Below are positions 36,290-43,218 of a DNA stretch of 43,218 nt, in pieces. The translations under genes were made by a program, and so were the position numbers. Location of the stretch: positions 1-43,218 of the forward strand of contig JAQSWD010000020.1 of NCBI GenBank assembly GCA_029266835.1, in the 5' to 3' direction. Under the pieces are notes generated by a model. The model saw nothing but the letters and a program-made list of their open reading frames with translations, made no database searches and had not been told where the DNA came from. Origin of the DNA: Steroidobacteraceae bacterium. Its GTDB lineage: Bacteria > Pseudomonadota > Gammaproteobacteria > Steroidobacterales > Steroidobacteraceae. Position 1 is the first letter of the stretch. Every line of letters starts with the position of its first letter.

Positions 36290-36428
36290 GCATTTGCGCC
36301 CCGCGAGAGAGCGGTTTTATGCACAGCTGCCCAATGCTGGCCCCTTAAACAAAGGGATTACGGCAGGTTTCAATCCTGTTGCAGTACAAAGACCACCCAA
36401 ACCCATGATTTAAATGGATTTAACCTCA

Positions 36429-36445
36429 TGGTCATTATTTGACCA
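36429..36445. promoter_or_regulatory. TGGTCA-N5-TGACCA palindrome
   Basis: A perfect six-base inverted repeat with a five-base AT spacer (TTATT) in the AT-rich core, about 120 bp before the rpmE -35. It looks like a dimeric-repressor operator, but no regulator can be assigned. Confidence 0.4.
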
Positions 36446-36507
36446 AGCTAACGGATTTGCGCAGATCACAGCGATTTTTCGATCCGGCGGAGCCGCTACT
36501 CACAGAG

Positions 36508-36530
36508 TTATCCACACTTTCTGTGGATAA
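36508..36530. promoter_or_regulatory. Pair of perfect inverted DnaA boxes
   Basis: TTATCCACA (36508-36516) and TGTGGATAA (36522-36530) each match the strict DnaA consensus exactly, face each other with a five-base gap, and lie next to the AT-rich segment and 21 bp before the -35 of rpmE. Two exact 9-mers in one 23-bp site are unlikely by chance in high-GC DNA. Another imperfect box-like CTTTCCACA occurs at about 36853. Confidence 0.75.
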
Positions 36531-36550
36531 GCGGCACTTGGGATTAGCGC

Positions 36551-36579
36551 TTGAGAACCCATAAATGGCCCGCTAGACT
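36551..36579 (+). promoter_or_regulatory. Sigma70-type promoter for rpmE
   Basis: TTGAGA (36551-36556), a 17-bp spacer and TAGACT (36574-36579), placing the start near 36586, about 50 bp before the rpmE ATG. The nearby upstream DnaA boxes could influence it. Confidence 0.65.
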
Positions 36580-36635
36580 GCGCGCCCTTTTTCCCATCCC
36601 CGGCCGGCAAAATCCGCCCGGTAGAGAGAAATCCC

Positions 36636-36848
36636 ATGAAAGCCGATACGCATCCCGACTACAAAGTGATCAAAGTGAGCTGCACCTGCGGCAACGCCTT
36701 CGAGACGCGTTCGACCCTGGGACAGGACCTGCAGGTTGAAGTCTGCGCCAACTGCCATCCGTTCTATACGGGCAAGCAGAAGATCGTCGATACCGCCGGC
36801 CGCGTCGACAAGTTCCGCAAGAAGTACGCTGCAGCCGCGTCGCGCTGA
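36636..36848 (+). CDS. rpmE: Ribosomal protein L31, zinc-binding form
   Basis: A 70-aa large-subunit protein. Cys16, Cys18, Cys37 and Cys40 ([21 protein letters not shown]) mark the zinc-containing C+ type. Cells often have a zinc-free paralogue for starvation; none is seen here. It forms its own transcription unit with a promoter upstream and a strong terminator downstream. Confidence 0.97.
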   Translation: MKADTHPDYKVIKVSCTCGNAFETRSTLGQDLQVEVCANCHPFYTGKQKIVDTAGRVDKFRKKYAAAASR

Positions 36849-36880
36849 GCGAACTTTCCACAGCCTGAAGTTACACACGA

Positions 36881-36916
36881 AGGCGCCCCCACTCGAACGA
36901 GTGTGGGCGCCTTTTT
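36881..36916 (+). terminator. Rho-independent terminator of rpmE
   Basis: AGGCGCCC and CACTCG pair with CGAGTG and GGGCGCCT, with a single mismatch and a two-base loop, followed by TTTTT ending at 36916. A very strong stem, 32 bp after the rpmE stop. Confidence 0.95.
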
Positions 36917-36953
36917 GCTGTCCCGGCATATGGTCAGGGAGCCGTGCCGGAAC

Positions 36954-36981
36954 TTGTTGTGGCGGCGCCATATCGTAGTTA
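36954..36981 (+). promoter_or_regulatory. Possible promoter of the M48 protease gene
   Basis: TTGTTG (36954-36959), 16 bp, then TAGTTA (36976-36981), about 35 bp before the ATG. The match is moderate. Confidence 0.35.
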
Positions 36982-37015
36982 AATACGCGCTCGGCCCCGC
37001 CCGCGGAGACCCACG

Positions 37016-38494
37016 ATGAAGCGCCAGCTGATCACTTTAGTACTCGCGGCCGCCTGCACCTTCACGGCGGGTTGCGTGAGCAATCCTTCCACCGGCGGCA
37101 AGAGCGTTGGCGTGGGCGGCCTGGAGGGTGAGAAGAAGACCGTCCAGAAGAATCACCAGGAAATCGTCAAGGTCCTCGGCCTGTATGACGACCAGGCATT
37201 GCAGGAATACGTGAACATCGTCGGCCAGCGGCTGGCGCAGTCCAGCGATCTGCCCAACGAAGAATTCCGTTTCTACGTTCTCGACGACGAGAACATCAAC
37301 GCCTTCGTCACCGGCTGCTGCAATGTCTATGTGAATCGCGGTCTGCTGGTGAACCTCAACTCCGAAGCCGAACTCGCGGGCGTCATCGGCCACGAGATCG
37401 GGCACATTACTGCGCGGCACCCGGCTCGCCGCCAGGCGCGCGGCATGGCTGCATCATTGGGCGCGATGGCGGCGGCCATCCTCACCGGCTCCAACGCCGT
37501 CGGCCAGTTGGCCAACATCGGCGCGCAGGCGTGGATGATGGGCTACGGCCGCGACAACGAAATGGAAGCGGATCGTCTGGGCCTCAAATACATGGTGAAG
37601 GCGGGTTACAACCCCAACTCCATCGGCAACGTGTTCCGCATGTTCCAGGCGGGTGAGAAATTCGAGCGGCAGCGCGCCACCGCCGAAGGGCGCGAGCCGC
37701 GTCTCTATCATGGCGTCTTCTCCAGTCATCCCAGCCCCGATGACCGCGAGGTGCAGGCCGCGAAGGGTGCCGCGAACATCAAGGGTGATTCGCCACCGGA
37801 CGGATGGATCGATCGTCACGATGAATATCTGACGACCATCAACGGCATCGCCTACGGTTCGAGCAAGGCGCAGGGCATCGTGCGCGACAACCGTTTCTAT
37901 CACGCGGACATGGGCATCACGCTGGCATTCCCGCGCGGCTGGACCATCGAGAACATGCGCGACAGGCTCCTGGCGTTCACGCCGAAGAAGGACGCCGTCC
38001 TGCAGGTGACCATCGATGCGAAACCCGAGAAGCAGGCACCGCGCGAATTCCTGCTGACGAAGCTCAAGGGCCAGTCGGTGTTCAAGGGGGAACCTCTTGA
38101 GGGTTCCGACGACATGGAGGGCTACACCGCGCTCACTCGCAGCGGTTCGCCCATCGACAACGGCCTGGGCCCGGTGCGCTGGGCGGTGATGTATCGCGGC
38201 CAAAGCGCCTACATTTTCGCGGGCGCGAGTCGCTCGGCGATGAATGGCGTGCCGGAAGTCGACGGTCTCATCAAGTCCACCGTGCTCACGTTACGTGGAT
38301 TGCGTCCCGCGGAATTTCCGCTCACCGAGCCGTATCGCATCAAGGTGGTGAAAGCGACGCCGCAGACCGACCTCGAGGCTTACGCCAACGACATGCCCGA
38401 AGAAAAGTTCAAGAAGGAAACTCTCGAACTAATCAATGCGATGTATCCGAACAAGAAGCCCGCACCGGGACAGCTCTTCAAGATCGTCGAGTGA
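37016..38494 (+). CDS. M48-family zinc metalloprotease lipoprotein
   Basis: 492 aa. Signal peptide with lipobox TAGC (Cys20). The protease domain has the zinc motif HEIGH (126-130) and the third ligand glutamate in NEMEADRLGL (about residue 182), typical of the BepA/LoiP-like group that monitors outer-membrane protein assembly. The C-terminal half (about 280-490) is a separate domain without TPR repeats: DMGITLAFPRGWTIENMRD and later VMYRGQSAYIFAGASRS. It probably acts at the outer membrane facing the periplasm. The substrate cannot be told. Confidence 0.9.
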   Translation: MKRQLITLVLAAACTFTAGCVSNPSTGGKSVGVGGLEGEKKTVQKNHQEIVKVLGLYDDQALQEYVNIVGQRLAQSSDLPNEEFRFYVLDDENINAFVTGCCNVYVNRGLLVNLNSEAELAGVIGHEIGHITARHPARRQARGMAASLGAMAAAILTGSNAVGQLANIGAQAWMMGYGRDNEMEADRLGLKYMVKAGYNPNSIGNVFRMFQAGEKFERQRATAEGREPRLYHGVFSSHPSPDDREVQAAKGAANIKGDSPPDGWIDRHDEYLTTINGIAYGSSKAQGIVRDNRFYHADMGITLAFPRGWTIENMRDRLLAFTPKKDAVLQVTIDAKPEKQAPREFLLTKLKGQSVFKGEPLEGSDDMEGYTALTRSGSPIDNGLGPVRWAVMYRGQSAYIFAGASRSAMNGVPEVDGLIKSTVLTLRGLRPAEFPLTEPYRIKVVKATPQTDLEAYANDMPEEKFKKETLELINAMYPNKKPAPGQLFKIVE

Positions 38495-38565
38495 TCGCGC
38501 CGTTACCTTGATTCCATTCGCGGACCATGTAACGCTCCGGTGGCTATTGCTTGAGCTCTCCGGAT

Positions 38566-39861
38566 ATGTCTGACAAGAAACTCGAAGTCGTCGATTCCGC
38601 CACCGGCAAAAAGGCCGAAATTCCCGTACGTTCCGGCACCATGGGCCCCTCGGTGGTCGACATCGCGCCGCTCGTCAAGGAGTTCGGCGCGTTCACCTAC
38701 GATCCCGGTTATGGTGCAACCGCCGCGGTCGAGAGCAAGATCACCTACATCGACGGCGATGCCGGCGTGCTCATGCACCGCGGCTACCCGATCGAGCAGC
38801 TGGCCGACAAGAGCTCCTTCATCGAGGTCTGCTATCTACTGCTGAACGGCAACCTGCCGGCGAAGAAGGAACTCGAGGGTTTCGAGAAGAGCATCCGCAA
38901 CCACACGATGATCAACGAATCGCTGCTGCGGTTCTTCGGTGGTTTCCATCACAACGCGCATCCCATGGCGATGGTGTCCGCAGTGGTGGCGTCGATGTCG
39001 GCGTTCTATCACGACTCGATGGACATCCATAACCCGCGCCACCGCGAGATCTTCGCGCATCGCATCGTCGCCAAGCTCCCGACAATAGCCGCCGCCGCGT
39101 ACAAGCACTCGCTGGGGCAGCCCTTCGTCTATCCGCGCAATGACCTCAATTACTGCGCAAACATGCTGCACATGTTCTTCGCGGTGCCCTGCGAGGATTA
39201 CGAGGTTGATCCTGTTGCGGCCGAGGCGCTCGACCTGTTGTTCATCCTGCACGCCGACCACGAGCAGAACGCGAGCACGTCGACCGTGCGCCTGGCCGGT
39301 TCCACCGGCGCGAATCCTTATGCGGCGATTTCGGCCGGTGTCTCGGCGCTCTGGGGCCCGGCGCATGGCGGCGCCAACGAAGCCGTCCTCGAGATGCTGG
39401 AACAGATCGGCACCGCCGACCAGATCCCGAAATACCTGGCGATGGCCAAGGACAAGTCCAGCCACTTCCGCCTGATGGGTTTCGGACACCGCGTCTACAA
39501 GAACTTCGATCCGCGCGCGAAGATCATCCGCGACATGTGCCACAAGGTGCTGGCCAAGCTTGGCAAGCAGGACAACCCGCTGCTCGAGCTCGCGCAGCGA
39601 CTGGAAGAGGTCGCACTCAAGGATGAATACTTCGTCGCGCGCAAGCTGTATCCGAACGTGGACTTCTATTCGGGCATCATCTACTCGGCGCTGGGCATTC
39701 CGCGCTCGATGTTCACGGTGATGTTCGCGATCGCGCGTACCGTGGGCTGGGTGGCGCACTGGCAGGAGATGATCTCCGATCCGGCCATGCGCATCGGCCG
39801 GCCGCGCCAGCTCTACACGGGCCCGACGCAGCGCGATTATCTTCCGATAGACAAGCGCTGA
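38566..39861 (+). CDS. gltA: Citrate synthase
   Basis: A 431-aa type II (hexameric) enzyme that condenses oxaloacetate and acetyl-CoA. The catalytic residues are visible: [24 protein letters not shown] and the Asp in [34 protein letters not shown] is the usual N-terminal segment. ATG 38566 is preferred over the TTG at 38551. It follows the M48 gene by 71 bp and faces the nucleotidyltransferase-like gene. Confidence 0.97.
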   Translation: MSDKKLEVVDSATGKKAEIPVRSGTMGPSVVDIAPLVKEFGAFTYDPGYGATAAVESKITYIDGDAGVLMHRGYPIEQLADKSSFIEVCYLLLNGNLPAKKELEGFEKSIRNHTMINESLLRFFGGFHHNAHPMAMVSAVVASMSAFYHDSMDIHNPRHREIFAHRIVAKLPTIAAAAYKHSLGQPFVYPRNDLNYCANMLHMFFAVPCEDYEVDPVAAEALDLLFILHADHEQNASTSTVRLAGSTGANPYAAISAGVSALWGPAHGGANEAVLEMLEQIGTADQIPKYLAMAKDKSSHFRLMGFGHRVYKNFDPRAKIIRDMCHKVLAKLGKQDNPLLELAQRLEEVALKDEYFVARKLYPNVDFYSGIIYSALGIPRSMFTVMFAIARTVGWVAHWQEMISDPAMRIGRPRQLYTGPTQRDYLPIDKR

Positions 39862-39889
39862 GACCGCTGTCCGGCCGCTGACGCGTGCT

Positions 39890-40516
39890 TCACTGCGCGC
39901 GCGTGGGTTCTTCCATGTCGAGCAATACCTCGAGCTCCGCTGCATCGATGCGGCGCATGGGCTTGCCGTCGACCGGGCTCACCGGCGCCTGGCGGATGCC
40001 ATCCACCGGAAATACGGTGGCATCCACCACGTGGTCCTCGAGCTCGAAGTGCACACCAGGGTATGCAACGACACGATCGGTGCCGTAGCGCATGCGTCTT
40101 TCCACGACTTCGTGATCGATGCCGAGATCCATGAGCCGGAAAGTGATGGACTCGGCGCGCTCGGCGAACAGGTGAAGCTGGATGTCGTTGTGCTCGGTCG
40201 CGGTGCCGGACAGGACCGAACCCACCAGCCGCGGTTCGAATTCCGACAGCAGCTGCATCGCCGATAGCGCGACATTGCGCTGCGCGGCCAGCGTTTCATC
40301 GTGCCTCGAGCCGCCGAACAATCGCTGGTACTCCGCCAGCGCATCTTCGATCTCGGTGTTCCGTGGCAGCACATTGCCGTCCGTCACCCCGAACCGTTCC
40401 GCGGCCTTGCGCTTGGCGGTGAGATAGTCGCGGATTCCGTGTTCGGCCATGATCCGCGCCGCTTCCTGTGCGAGCGCGCGACGCAGATTCTCGGCACGTG
40501 GCGGCAGCTTTTTCAT
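39890..40516 (-). CDS. Nucleotidyltransferase-fold protein of unknown role
   Basis: 208 aa. The N-terminus is helical and basic (RRALAQEAARIMAEHGIRDY). LVGSVLSGTATEHNDIQLHL (from residue 98) fits the nucleotidyltransferase pattern of GS followed by an acidic strand, but the second carboxylate is Gln113 where catalytic members have Asp or Glu. A later acidic position is in HVVDATVFP. It begins 4 bp after mrcA on the same strand. It may be an inactive or divergent nucleotidyltransferase. I do not know its substrate. Confidence 0.6.
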   Translation of the reverse strand: MKKLPPRAENLRRALAQEAARIMAEHGIRDYLTAKRKAAERFGVTDGNVLPRNTEIEDALAEYQRLFGGSRHDETLAAQRNVALSAMQLLSEFEPRLVGSVLSGTATEHNDIQLHLFAERAESITFRLMDLGIDHEVVERRMRYGTDRVVAYPGVHFELEDHVVDATVFPVDGIRQAPVSPVDGKPMRRIDAAELEVLLDMEEPTRAQ

Positions 40517-40520
40517 CGTT

Positions 40521-43013
40521 TCAGAAAATGGGCTCCGAACCGTCCTGCGGAGTATCCGGAGAATTCGGGTCGATGTCTTGCGGCCCGAGGCCCGGATCGC
40601 CTACGTAACCTTCCTCGCTCGGCAGCTTCTCGACGCGGAAGTATTCGAACACCGGGTCGATGTCCGCGTCGCGAGTGCCGCCGGTGCGGCCGTTGATCTT
40701 GATCTCGACGATGCCTTCGGGCGCGGAGCGGCGAGTTTCGGGTACTCCGCGCAATGCTTCCCGCATGTAGTCGACCCAGATGGGTACCGCGGTGCGCGCG
40801 CCTTCCTCGCCGTCACCGAGGGGCTGGTTGTCGTCGCGGCCCACCCAGACGCTGGCGACGATGCTGTCATTGAAGCCATTGAACCAGGTGTCGACATTCA
40901 AGTTGGTGGTGCCGGTCTTGCCGCGGAGATCGGACCGCCCGAGCGCGAGGGCACGACGTCCGGTACCGCGCGTGATCACGTCCTTCATCATGTCGTTCAT
41001 GATGAACGCCACCTGCGGCGAGATGGTGCGCTCGGCGGGTTCCGTGCGCCGCGCGCCAACCGCAAGCGGAGTCGGTGGCGTGAACGTCGGGCTCACCTCG
41101 GCGTCCTTGGCGCGCTCGGAATCCGAGAACGTGCGTACCGGCTGAACGCATTCCCCGCACACGGTCTTCGGCTCGGCCAGGTACAGGATCTGCCCGCCCG
41201 GACCCTCGATGCGATCGATGAAGAAGGGCTGGACGCGATAACCGCCATTGGCGAATACCGCGAAGCCGGTCGCCACCTCGAGCGGCGTGGCGCCCATGCT
41301 GCCCAGGGCGAGCGTGAGATTGTTAGGCAACTGCTGCTTGACGAAACCGAAGTTCTGCGCGTACTCGATCGCGGCCTTGATTCCCATTGCCTGCAGCAGC
41401 CGGATGGAAACCAGGTTGCGCGACTGCACGATCGCCTCGCGCAGCCGCATCGGCCCACGGAAACCGCCGCCGGAGTTCTTCGGCCGCCACACTTCCTCGA
41501 GATTCGGGTCGTCCATGATGATGGGTGCATCGAGGATCATCGTCGCGGCCGTGAAGTCACCGGCGATGGCCGCGGCGTACATGAACGGCTTGAATCCCGA
41601 TCCTGGCTGGCGCTTCGCCTGGATCACGCGATTGAACTTGCCCTGTCCTTCGAAGTAATCGAAGCCGCCCACCAGCGAAAGAATGGCGCCGTTGTTGGGG
41701 TCGATCGCAACCAGCGCACTCTGCGCCTCGGGAAGCTGGGCCAGTTCCGCGGGCGCATCGGCCTTGTCGTGCACCACGTAGACGACGTCGCCGCGCGCGA
41801 CGACTTCGGCCGCCGATTTCGGCTCAGGTCCGAGCGCGAGGTCGTCGACGCGACGCTTCGCCCACGACAAGCCGGCCCACTCGATGGCGGCGGCACCGTC
41901 GCGCTTGATGTAGACGCGGACGCTCTTTTCCGCCACCGACAACACGATGGCGGGCTTCAGATTGCCGATGTTCCCGTACTCGTCCAGCAAGGCATCGAGG
42001 CCGTTGTCGTCCTCGTTGCCGGTGAGTTCCACGCGATTGATCGCGCCGCGCCAGCCGTGCCGGCGCGTGTAGTCGACCACACCCATGCGCAGCGCCGCAT
42101 TGGCGGCCTTCTGCAGTCGGCCATCGATGGTGGTGTACACCTTGTAACCGGCGTCGATGCCTTTCGCGCCGAAACGCGCCTCGATGTCCTGGCGCACCAT
42201 CTCCGCGACGTACGCTGCTTCGACGTCGGCCAGCGCGCGGTGCGACAAACGCGCTCTGACTACTTCATTGCTCGCGGCCTGCTCGGCCGCCGCATCGATG
42301 AACTGCAGCTCGCGCATGCGGCGCAGCACGTAGGCGCGCCGGCCGGTGGAGCCTTCCGGGTCGCTGATCGGGTTGAAGCGCGACGGCCACTGCGGTACGC
42401 GCGCGAGGATCGCGGCCTCGCTCAGCGTGAGTTCGTCGAGTGGTTTGCCGAAGTAGGTTTCGGCGGCCGCCGCCACGCCATAGGAGCGGTGGCCGAAGAA
42501 GATCACGTTCAGGTACAGCGCGAGGATTTCCTGCTTGCTGAACTCGCTCTCCAGTCGCTGCGTGACGAAGATTTCCTGCAACTTGCGGCGGATGGTCTGT
42601 TCCTGCGTGAAGAACGCACTGCGCGCCGCCTGCATGGTGATGGTGCTCGCGCCCTGGCGTTCTCCCGAGGTCACGTTCACGAACAGCGCGCGCACGATGC
42701 CTTTCCAGTCGAAGCCATGGTGCTCGAAGAACTGGTCGTCTTCCGCGGCCACGAAGGCGTTCTTCACCACATCGGGAATCTGCTCGTATTTCACCGGTAT
42801 GCGGCGCTGCTCGCCGATCTGCGAGATGAGCTCGCCGCTGGACGTGAAGACGCGCAGCGGTACCGCGAACTCGTTGTTCTTCATCGCGGATACGGAGGGC
42901 AGCGTCGGCTCGAGGTACACGAAGGCGCATACGAAGGCGTATGCGACCCCAAGTGTGATCGCCGTCACACCCATGAGGAACTGGACGAACCATCGAAAGT
43001 AGTTTGGCTTCAC
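40521..43013 (-). CDS. mrcA: Penicillin-binding protein 1A, bifunctional peptidoglycan synthase
   Basis: 830 aa, starting with GTG at 43013. One membrane helix (about residues 8-32) is followed by the glycosyltransferase domain (VKNAFVAAEDDQFFEHHGFD with the catalytic Glu, then RQGASTITMQAARSAF). An OB-like insert and the transpeptidase domain come next, with nucleophile Ser472 in RQPGSGFKPFMY, the SRN motif in VQSRNLVSIRLL and K699 in RGKTGTTN. It polymerises and cross-links the cell wall. Its divergent neighbour in related gammaproteobacteria is usually pilM. The C-terminus after the transpeptidase is acidic and disordered. Confidence 0.96.
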   Translation of the reverse strand: MKPNYFRWFVQFLMGVTAITLGVAYAFVCAFVYLEPTLPSVSAMKNNEFAVPLRVFTSSGELISQIGEQRRIPVKYEQIPDVVKNAFVAAEDDQFFEHHGFDWKGIVRALFVNVTSGERQGASTITMQAARSAFFTQEQTIRRKLQEIFVTQRLESEFSKQEILALYLNVIFFGHRSYGVAAAAETYFGKPLDELTLSEAAILARVPQWPSRFNPISDPEGSTGRRAYVLRRMRELQFIDAAAEQAASNEVVRARLSHRALADVEAAYVAEMVRQDIEARFGAKGIDAGYKVYTTIDGRLQKAANAALRMGVVDYTRRHGWRGAINRVELTGNEDDNGLDALLDEYGNIGNLKPAIVLSVAEKSVRVYIKRDGAAAIEWAGLSWAKRRVDDLALGPEPKSAAEVVARGDVVYVVHDKADAPAELAQLPEAQSALVAIDPNNGAILSLVGGFDYFEGQGKFNRVIQAKRQPGSGFKPFMYAAAIAGDFTAATMILDAPIIMDDPNLEEVWRPKNSGGGFRGPMRLREAIVQSRNLVSIRLLQAMGIKAAIEYAQNFGFVKQQLPNNLTLALGSMGATPLEVATGFAVFANGGYRVQPFFIDRIEGPGGQILYLAEPKTVCGECVQPVRTFSDSERAKDAEVSPTFTPPTPLAVGARRTEPAERTISPQVAFIMNDMMKDVITRGTGRRALALGRSDLRGKTGTTNLNVDTWFNGFNDSIVASVWVGRDDNQPLGDGEEGARTAVPIWVDYMREALRGVPETRRSAPEGIVEIKINGRTGGTRDADIDPVFEYFRVEKLPSEEGYVGDPGLGPQDIDPNSPDTPQDGSEPIF

Positions 43014-43032
43014 AGAATCCGGGTCTCGTCGG

Positions 43033-43061
43033 TTGCGCAGGTGTTATGCCCTATGCATAGT
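43033..43061 (+). promoter_or_regulatory. Candidate promoter driving the riboswitch transcript
   Basis: TTGCGC (43033-43038), 17 bp, then CATAGT (43056-43061), placing the start around 43067, exactly before the aptamer. The -10 overlaps a perfect CTATGCATAG palindrome (43051-43060), which could be a regulator site. Confidence 0.45.
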
Positions 43062-43065
43062 AACC

Positions 43066-43160
43066 GCCGTCGATATGCATACTCACCGAAAGGTGGGGAC
43101 GCAAAGCTTCCGGTCTAAGGGCCTGCATTGGCCTACGACAGCGGGGTTGCCTGCTCGGGC
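43066..43160 (+). promoter_or_regulatory. Cyclic di-GMP-I (GEMM) riboswitch aptamer
   Basis: The core GGGACGCAAAGC (43096-43107) follows a CACC-GAAA-GGTG tetraloop hairpin (43084-43095), as in the Vibrio Vc2 aptamer. The second stem (GTC at 43113-43115 with GAC at 43137-43139, and AGGGCC with GGCCT) is followed by AGCGGGGTTGCC, the tetraloop-receptor side. The equivalents of G20, A47 and C92 in Vc2, which contact the ligand, are G43077, A43104 and C43150; G at position 20 fits cyclic di-GMP rather than the A20 variants that prefer cGAMP. The closing P1 helix is weaker: GCC-gt-CGA (43066-43073) with TCGGGC (43155-43160). The regulated gene lies beyond the right edge. Confidence 0.9.
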
Positions 43161-43218
43161 TCATGGCCTGAGTTGATCCGGGTAACTGCCCTCTGGTTCC
43201 AATGCCCCCTGCCCCTGG

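Larger units (their letters stand above)
36290..36635. other. 346-bp intergenic region with AT-rich core, DnaA boxes and rpmE promoter
   Basis: The stretch between hemW and rpmE has no gene. Its middle (about 36395-36475) is markedly AT-rich for this window and holds a TGGTCA/TGACCA palindrome. Two inverted perfect DnaA boxes follow, then a sigma70-like promoter. Just after hemW a CCCTT/AAGGG hairpin (about 36344-36357) lacks a T run. Confidence 0.7.

Noticed and set aside
36330..36400. tRNA-like fragment (GGTTTCAATCC resembling a T arm, with a CCCTT/AAGGG stem)
   Set aside because: The anticodon loop lacks the required T33, no acceptor stem closes, and the T loop is out of register.
36290..36635. 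Chromosomal oriC
   Set aside because: Only two exact DnaA boxes are visible, with no dnaA, dnaN, rpmH or gidA nearby and no array of AT-rich 13-mers; kept only as a DnaA-binding site.
40449..43118. 889-codon plus-strand open frame opposite mrcA
   Set aside because: It is a reverse-complement artefact of high GC; PBP1A motifs on the other strand account for the whole region.

Overview
The window is high-GC, densely packed bacterial chromosome. An aa3-type cytochrome oxidase cluster, UbiA, TonB, a bifunctional SpoT, a long-form LeuA, the recG-ridA-spoT-rpoZ-gmk / yicC / rph-rdgB-hemW neighbourhood, rpmE and a PBP1A gene whose upstream region faces outward all point to an aerobic gammaproteobacterium near Xanthomonadales, Nevskiales or Steroidobacterales. 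That placement is inference from gene content and order. No rRNA or tRNA gene, prophage, insertion sequence or CRISPR array is visible.

Layout, left to right. 1-3.6 kb, minus strand: the 5' part of leuA behind a leucine-rich leader peptide with a possible attenuator, then a PanE/ApbA-like reductase and a lipoprotein of the D-aminoacylase family that lacks the usual HxH metal motif. 3.6-8.35 kb, minus: a DUF2244 gene, coxB, coxA, a 39-residue membrane protein, cox11 and coxC, ending in a clear terminator. 8.4-11.9 kb, minus: a biotin cluster bioB-bioF-bioC-bioD in which bioB has an internal deletion plus frameshift, bioD has lost its ATP-binding N-terminus, and bioC carries a 24-bp tandem repeat inside its reading frame. 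comF lies divergent to it.

12.7-15.2 kb, minus: a GMC flavoprotein with a Tat-exported gluconate-dehydrogenase-subunit-3-like partner. Divergent from it, 15.3-18.9 kb, plus: a tight five-gene operon joining a NitT/TauT-type ABC importer (binding protein, permease, ATPase) to a SCO copper protein and a membrane-anchored cupredoxin-like protein. The binding-protein gene has a frameshift. 19-24.1 kb, plus: a galactose catabolic operon (GntR/FCD regulator, galactose dehydrogenase, KDPGal kinase, KDPGal aldolase, Na+/sugar symporter) ending in a terminator.

24.2-33 kb, minus: ubiA, tonB behind a Fur-box-like site, recG, ridA, spoT, rpoZ, gmk and yicC. 33-36.3 kb, plus: a PP2C phosphatase, rph, rdgB and hemW. 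36.3-39.9 kb, plus: an intergenic region with two perfect inverted DnaA boxes and a good sigma70-type promoter before rpmE, then an M48 lipoprotein protease and gltA. 39.9-43 kb, minus: mrcA (PBP1A) followed by a small nucleotidyltransferase-like gene. At the right edge, divergent from mrcA, a class I cyclic-di-GMP (GEMM) riboswitch reads rightward out of the window. From the usual neighbourhood of PBP1A in related bacteria its target is probably pilM and the type IV pilus operon.

The most interesting items are the riboswitch, the ABC-SCO-cupredoxin operon, the damaged biotin cluster, the in-frame microrepeats and the DnaA-box pair. Three disrupted genes within 8 kb (bioD, bioB, the binding protein) could be real decay or assembly error; the sequence alone does not decide.
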